From: Haloarculaceae archaeon
Lineage (GTDB): Archaea > Halobacteriota > Halobacteria > Halobacteriales > Haloarculaceae
Reading direction: 5' to 3'
Assembly (NCBI GenBank): GCA_018609945.1
Contig: JAHENO010000041.1
Span: 1 to 16,201, forward strand
Length of the DNA stretch: 16,201 bases
Every line of letters starts with the position of its first letter. Position 1 is the stretch's first letter. Below the pieces are notes generated by a model, which had not been told where the DNA came from, ran no database searches, and was given only the letters and a program-made list of their open reading frames with translations. Positions 13,922-16,201 of this stretch are shown here, one piece after another. Both the position numbers and the translations under genes were made by a program.

Positions 13922-14023
13922 ATGACCGACCGGTGGCCGCTCGACCGGGGTCGACTGGGGCCACGTGGCCCGGGACGGCCCGTGGAGGGACTGGATAGAT
14001 CGGATCTGGGGGGCGCGGTCTGA
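13922..14023 (+). other. Short frame from promoter-matched ATG, likely displaced 5' end of the permease gene
   Basis: The ATG at 13922 sits at the ideal distance from the TATA-like box but its frame ends after 33 codons (TGA 14021-14023). The permease frame is offset by one base. Removing one G from the GGGG run at 13947-13950 would join MTDRWPLDR to VDWGHVARDG and give a continuous permease N-terminus. I read this as a one-base frameshift, from sequencing error or mutation, rather than a separate peptide gene. Confidence 0.5.
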
Positions 14024-15230
14024 GATGGCCGGGCTCGTCTTCTGGGGGCTGGTCGTGGTCGCGTCGGTGACCAGCCTGCTGACGGCCTGGACGCTGGGCG
14101 CCAACAGCAACTCGCCGCCCTTCGCTCCAGCGATCGGCGCCAACGCCATCTCGACGATGCGGGCTGCCTTCCTGATCGGTATCCTCGCCGGGGCCGGGGC
14201 ACTGGCCCAGGGCGGCAGCATCTCCGAGACGATCGGGGCAGGTCTGATCGACGGCGTCGCGATCACGTCGCTGGCGGCGACGGCCGGCCTGTTGACCGCG
14301 ACCGGGTTCATGGCCTTCGGTATCTACTCGGGCTACCCCGTTCCGGCCGCGTTCGCGACCACCGGCGCGATGATCGGCGTCGGGCTCTCCCTGGGTGGTG
14401 CGCCCGCCTTCGACACCTACCGCCGGATCGCCACCTTCTGGATGCTCGTTCCCCCCGTCTCCGGTGGGCTGGCCTACCTCACCGCGACGATCCTCCGGCG
14501 GGACGACATCCCGGAGACGGTCGGGGTACCGCTCCTGGCCGCAGTCGTCGGCGGCATCGTCGCCAACGTCGAACTGAGTATCGTGCCGTCGGCGGCCGGC
14601 CGCGACCAGGGGTCGCTGGCTGGGTGGGCCGCCCGAACCGTCGGGCTCCCAGGGATCGGGGGCGTCGATCCCACGGCCGTTCTCGCCACGGTCCTGTTTG
14701 CAGCAGTGAGCTTCGTGTTCATCCGCCGTCGGACACAGGAGTCAGTCGACCGCGGTATCAAGACGTTCCTGGTCCTGCTGGGGAGTCTCGTCGCCTTCTC
14801 GAGCGGCGGCAGCCAGGTCGGCCTCGCGACCGGTCCCCTGGAGAACCTCTACACCGCCGAACTCGGATTGCCAGGGCTGGCGTTGCTGGCCGTCGGCGCG
14901 ACGGGCATCCTGGGCGGTGCCTGGATGGGTGCGCCACGACTCCTCCAGGCCACCTCCCGCGAGTACGCCCAGCTCGGCGTCCGCCGGTCCATCGCCGCGC
15001 TCGTCCCGGGCTTCATCATCGCACAGACTGCGATCACGCTGGGCATTCCCATCTCGTTCAACAACATCATCATCTCCGGCGTCATCGGCGGCGGGCTCGC
15101 CGGCGGATCGGCAGGTGTCTCGCGCCGCAAGATCGGTGTGACGCTCGCGTTCTGGCTCATCACGCTCGTCACCTCCGTCGCCATCGGGTTCGGCGTCTAC
15201 CGCGTCTTCGCGATGGTTCTCGGCGGATAA
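13965..15230 (+). CDS. PiT-family permease (putative inorganic phosphate transporter)
   Basis: PiT permeases import phosphate, often with Na+ or H+. The 421-residue protein has about ten hydrophobic segments and two inverted signature regions: WTLGANSNSPPFAPAIGANAI followed by GGSISETIG near residues 41-90, and LVAFSSGGSQVGLATGPLENL near 280. Both align with the PiT signature (GANDVANA..., FSHGANDVAN...GPL) but Asp and several Asn are replaced. Gly/Ala-rich helices continue to a short cytoplasmic end. The listed start is GTG 13965, the only possible one after an in-frame stop at 13923; ATG 14025 (codon 21) is an alternative. The true start may be ATG 13922 after a frameshift. The gene converges on a universal stress protein gene 21 bases away. 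Family membership is secure; the substrate is less so. Confidence 0.88.
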   Translation: MARDGPWRDWIDRIWGARSEMAGLVFWGLVVVASVTSLLTAWTLGANSNSPPFAPAIGANAISTMRAAFLIGILAGAGALAQGGSISETIGAGLIDGVAITSLAATAGLLTATGFMAFGIYSGYPVPAAFATTGAMIGVGLSLGGAPAFDTYRRIATFWMLVPPVSGGLAYLTATILRRDDIPETVGVPLLAAVVGGIVANVELSIVPSAAGRDQGSLAGWAARTVGLPGIGGVDPTAVLATVLFAAVSFVFIRRRTQESVDRGIKTFLVLLGSLVAFSSGGSQVGLATGPLENLYTAELGLPGLALLAVGATGILGGAWMGAPRLLQATSREYAQLGVRRSIAALVPGFIIAQTAITLGIPISFNNIIISGVIGGGLAGGSAGVSRRKIGVTLAFWLITLVTSVAIGFGVYRVFAMVLGG

Positions 15231-15251
15231 CCCAACCCAGCCACAGGCCTC

Positions 15252-15680
15252 TCACCGGACGACGGTCACGGTGACCGGGGCTTCGCTGACGACGGTCGTG
15301 GCGACAGTGCCGAGGAGTCGCTCGGAGAGGCCACCATCTTCGCTGTGACTCCCGAGGACGACGTGGTCGATATCGGACTCCTCGACGAACCCGAGGATGG
15401 CCTCGGCGGGGTCGCCGGTCTCGACAGCAGTCTCGACGGTCCGGTCGACGTCGGCGGCCTGCTCGCGGGCCCGCGCCAGGACCTGCTCGGCACGCTCGTG
15501 GGCGCTTTCGCGACGGTCGCCGTCGGTTTCGAGGACACCGCCCTCGCTCATCGAGGAGTCGAGCGGCGTCACGACATTCAGTAGCGTCACCCGGCAGTCG
15601 AAGATGTCAAGCGCCTCCGCGAGGGCGGCCTCGGCCAGCGCCGAACCGTCCAGTGCGACCAGCACGTGCGAGGGGGCCAT
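15252..15680 (-). CDS. Universal stress protein (UspA family)
   Basis: This single-domain Usp has 142 residues from the ATG at 15680, the usual length. It begins with the beta1/ATP-binding stretch VLVALDGS, has IDHVVLGSHS near the end, and finishes with the APVTVTVVR strand. The nucleotide motif G-x2-G-x9-G(S/T) is altered here: GSHS-x10-GT, with Ser for the second Gly and one extra residue, so ATP binding is uncertain. An ATG three codons upstream (15689) is possible; I chose 15680 because a TATA-like GTACTTCA (15703-15710) lies 23-30 bases upstream and most Usp N-termini begin just before the first strand. It converges with the permease gene. Small Usp proteins often sit beside transporters; a regulatory link here is inference. 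Confidence 0.92.
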   Translation of the reverse strand: MAPSHVLVALDGSALAEAALAEALDIFDCRVTLLNVVTPLDSSMSEGGVLETDGDRRESAHERAEQVLARAREQAADVDRTVETAVETGDPAEAILGFVEESDIDHVVLGSHSEDGGLSERLLGTVATTVVSEAPVTVTVVR

Positions 15681-15702
15681 ATCCCCCATTACCGGCCGTG
15701 CC

Positions 15703-15710
15703 TGAAGTAC
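15703..15710 (-). promoter_or_regulatory. Weak putative promoter of the universal stress protein gene
   Basis: The minus-strand GTACTTCA is the only A/T-rich element before the gene, 23-30 bases from ATG 15680. It is a poor TATA match, so the call rests on spacing. Confidence 0.3.
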
Positions 15711-15730
15711 CTGTGCCGCGGAGCGAGCGC

Positions 15731-15737
15731 TTTTTTA
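15731..15737 (+). promoter_or_regulatory. Promoter box of the HtpX gene
   Basis: TTTTTTA lies 25-31 bases before the ATG at 15762 in GC-rich DNA, the expected position of a TATA element for a leaderless transcript. Confidence 0.6.
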
Positions 15738-15761
15738 CCGTCGGACTCCTATCTGGCGTTG

Positions 15762-16201
15762 ATGGTAGGACACACAGGCCTCAAACTACGGATGGTGATC
15801 GCGGGGAGCATCCTGTTTGCCTTCTACGCGGCCCTGGCCGGCATCGTGCTGTTCACGTTCGGCACGAGTTCGACGATGCTGGCGCTGGTGGTGCTGGGGA
15901 GTCTCGCGTTCGTGGGGTTCCAGTACAAGTTCGGCAAGTGGGCCGCACTCCGTAGTGTGGGTGCCGAGGACATGCCCGAGGACGGGCAGTACAGCGAGAT
16001 ACACCGCGCGGTCGAGAACCTCAGCCGGGACATGGACATCGAGAAACCCCGGCTGATGATCGCCGACATGGGCGTGCCCAACGCCTTCGCCGTCGGACGG
16101 AAGGGCAACGGGACGGTCGTCGTCTCGCGGGAGATCATCCAGTTGCTCGAACGGGACGAACTCGAGGGCGTGCTCGCCCACGAACTCGCCCACATCAAGA
16201 A
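15762..16201 (+). CDS. htpX: HtpX-like M48 membrane metalloprotease, N-terminal part (cut by right edge)
   Basis: HtpX proteases degrade damaged or misfolded membrane proteins under envelope stress. The first 146 residues are visible. Two membrane helices (about 11-33 and 38-54) are followed by the conserved linker (QYSEIHRAVENLSRDMDI), a PRLMIADMGVPNAFAVGR stretch typical of the family, and the zinc/catalytic motif HELAH at 140-144 (His140, Glu141, His144). The zinc ligand Glu and the later helices lie beyond the window. The ATG at 15762 is supported by a TATA-like box 25-31 bases upstream and leads directly into the first helix. The gene reads away from the universal stress protein gene, with 81 bases between the starts. 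It has no overlap with the Bat/MoxR operon of region 1. Confidence 0.93.
   Translation, partial: MVGHTGLKLRMVIAGSILFAFYAALAGIVLFTFGTSSTMLALVVLGSLAFVGFQYKFGKWAALRSVGAEDMPEDGQYSEIHRAVENLSRDMDIEKPRLMIADMGVPNAFAVGRKGNGTVVVSREIIQLLERDELEGVLAHELAHIK

Noticed and set aside
13524..13925. 133-codon plus-strand frame across the intergenic region
   Set aside because: Starts on the dapA start codon, Arg/Pro-rich, its RPREP repeats are just the DNA tandem repeat translated, and no promoter or family match.
15681..15689. Universal stress protein start three codons upstream (15689)
   Set aside because: Possible, but the promoter-like spacing and typical Usp N-terminus favour 15680; the difference is minor.

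Overview
The window is high-GC, gene-dense DNA from a halophilic archaeon (class Halobacteria); the genus cannot be resolved. The evidence is an Asp/Glu-rich proteome, A/T-rich TATA-like boxes about 20-35 bases upstream of many start codons (short-leader or leaderless mRNAs), and family types common in haloarchaea: receiver-GAF-histidine kinases, a divergent PiT permease, HtpX and a DAP-type lysine cluster. I saw no rRNA, tRNA, insertion sequence, CRISPR array or origin.

Region 1 (1-6185, minus strand) is a tightly coupled five-gene operon. In transcription order it encodes a BatA-like membrane protein with a VWA domain, a larger membrane protein with two VWA-type MIDAS motifs around a glutamine-amidotransferase-like segment, a membrane-anchored coiled-coil protein, an unrecognised multi-pass membrane protein, and a MoxR-type AAA+ ATPase cut by the left edge. 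Junctions are TGATG or ATGA overlaps or a 3-base gap. This is the MoxR/VWA theme known from bacterial Bat operons, with two extra membrane proteins. I infer an envelope-associated assembly or remodelling complex; its substrate cannot be read from sequence.

Region 2 (6246-13524) is lysine synthesis through succinylated diaminopimelate, all on the minus strand: dapA-dapB (ATGA overlap), dapD, a small membrane zinc-ribbon protein, lysA and dapE. It is interrupted by one plus-strand gene at 8816-10405, a sensor histidine kinase whose receiver domain has lost the phosphoacceptor Asp (Gly59). No diaminopimelate epimerase gene (dapF) is present. Where I would expect it, between lysA and dapE, there are only 47 bases, including a perfect hairpin directly after the lysA stop.

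Region 3 (13525-13921) is the only gene-free stretch over 300 bases. It holds the dapA promoter, a GC-rich inverted-repeat cluster that could be a structured RNA, a short imperfect tandem repeat, and a promoter for the next gene.

Region 4 (13922-16201) holds a PiT-family permease (plus) whose start conflicts with its promoter, probably because of a one-base frameshift; a convergent universal stress protein (minus); and the first 146 codons of an HtpX-type M48 metalloprotease (plus), cut at the right edge just after HExxH.

The strongest leads for a second look are the five-gene MoxR/VWA/coiled-coil operon, the pseudo-receiver kinase inside the lysine cluster, the missing dapF, the permease that lacks both PiT signature Asp residues, and the structured intergenic region upstream of dapA.
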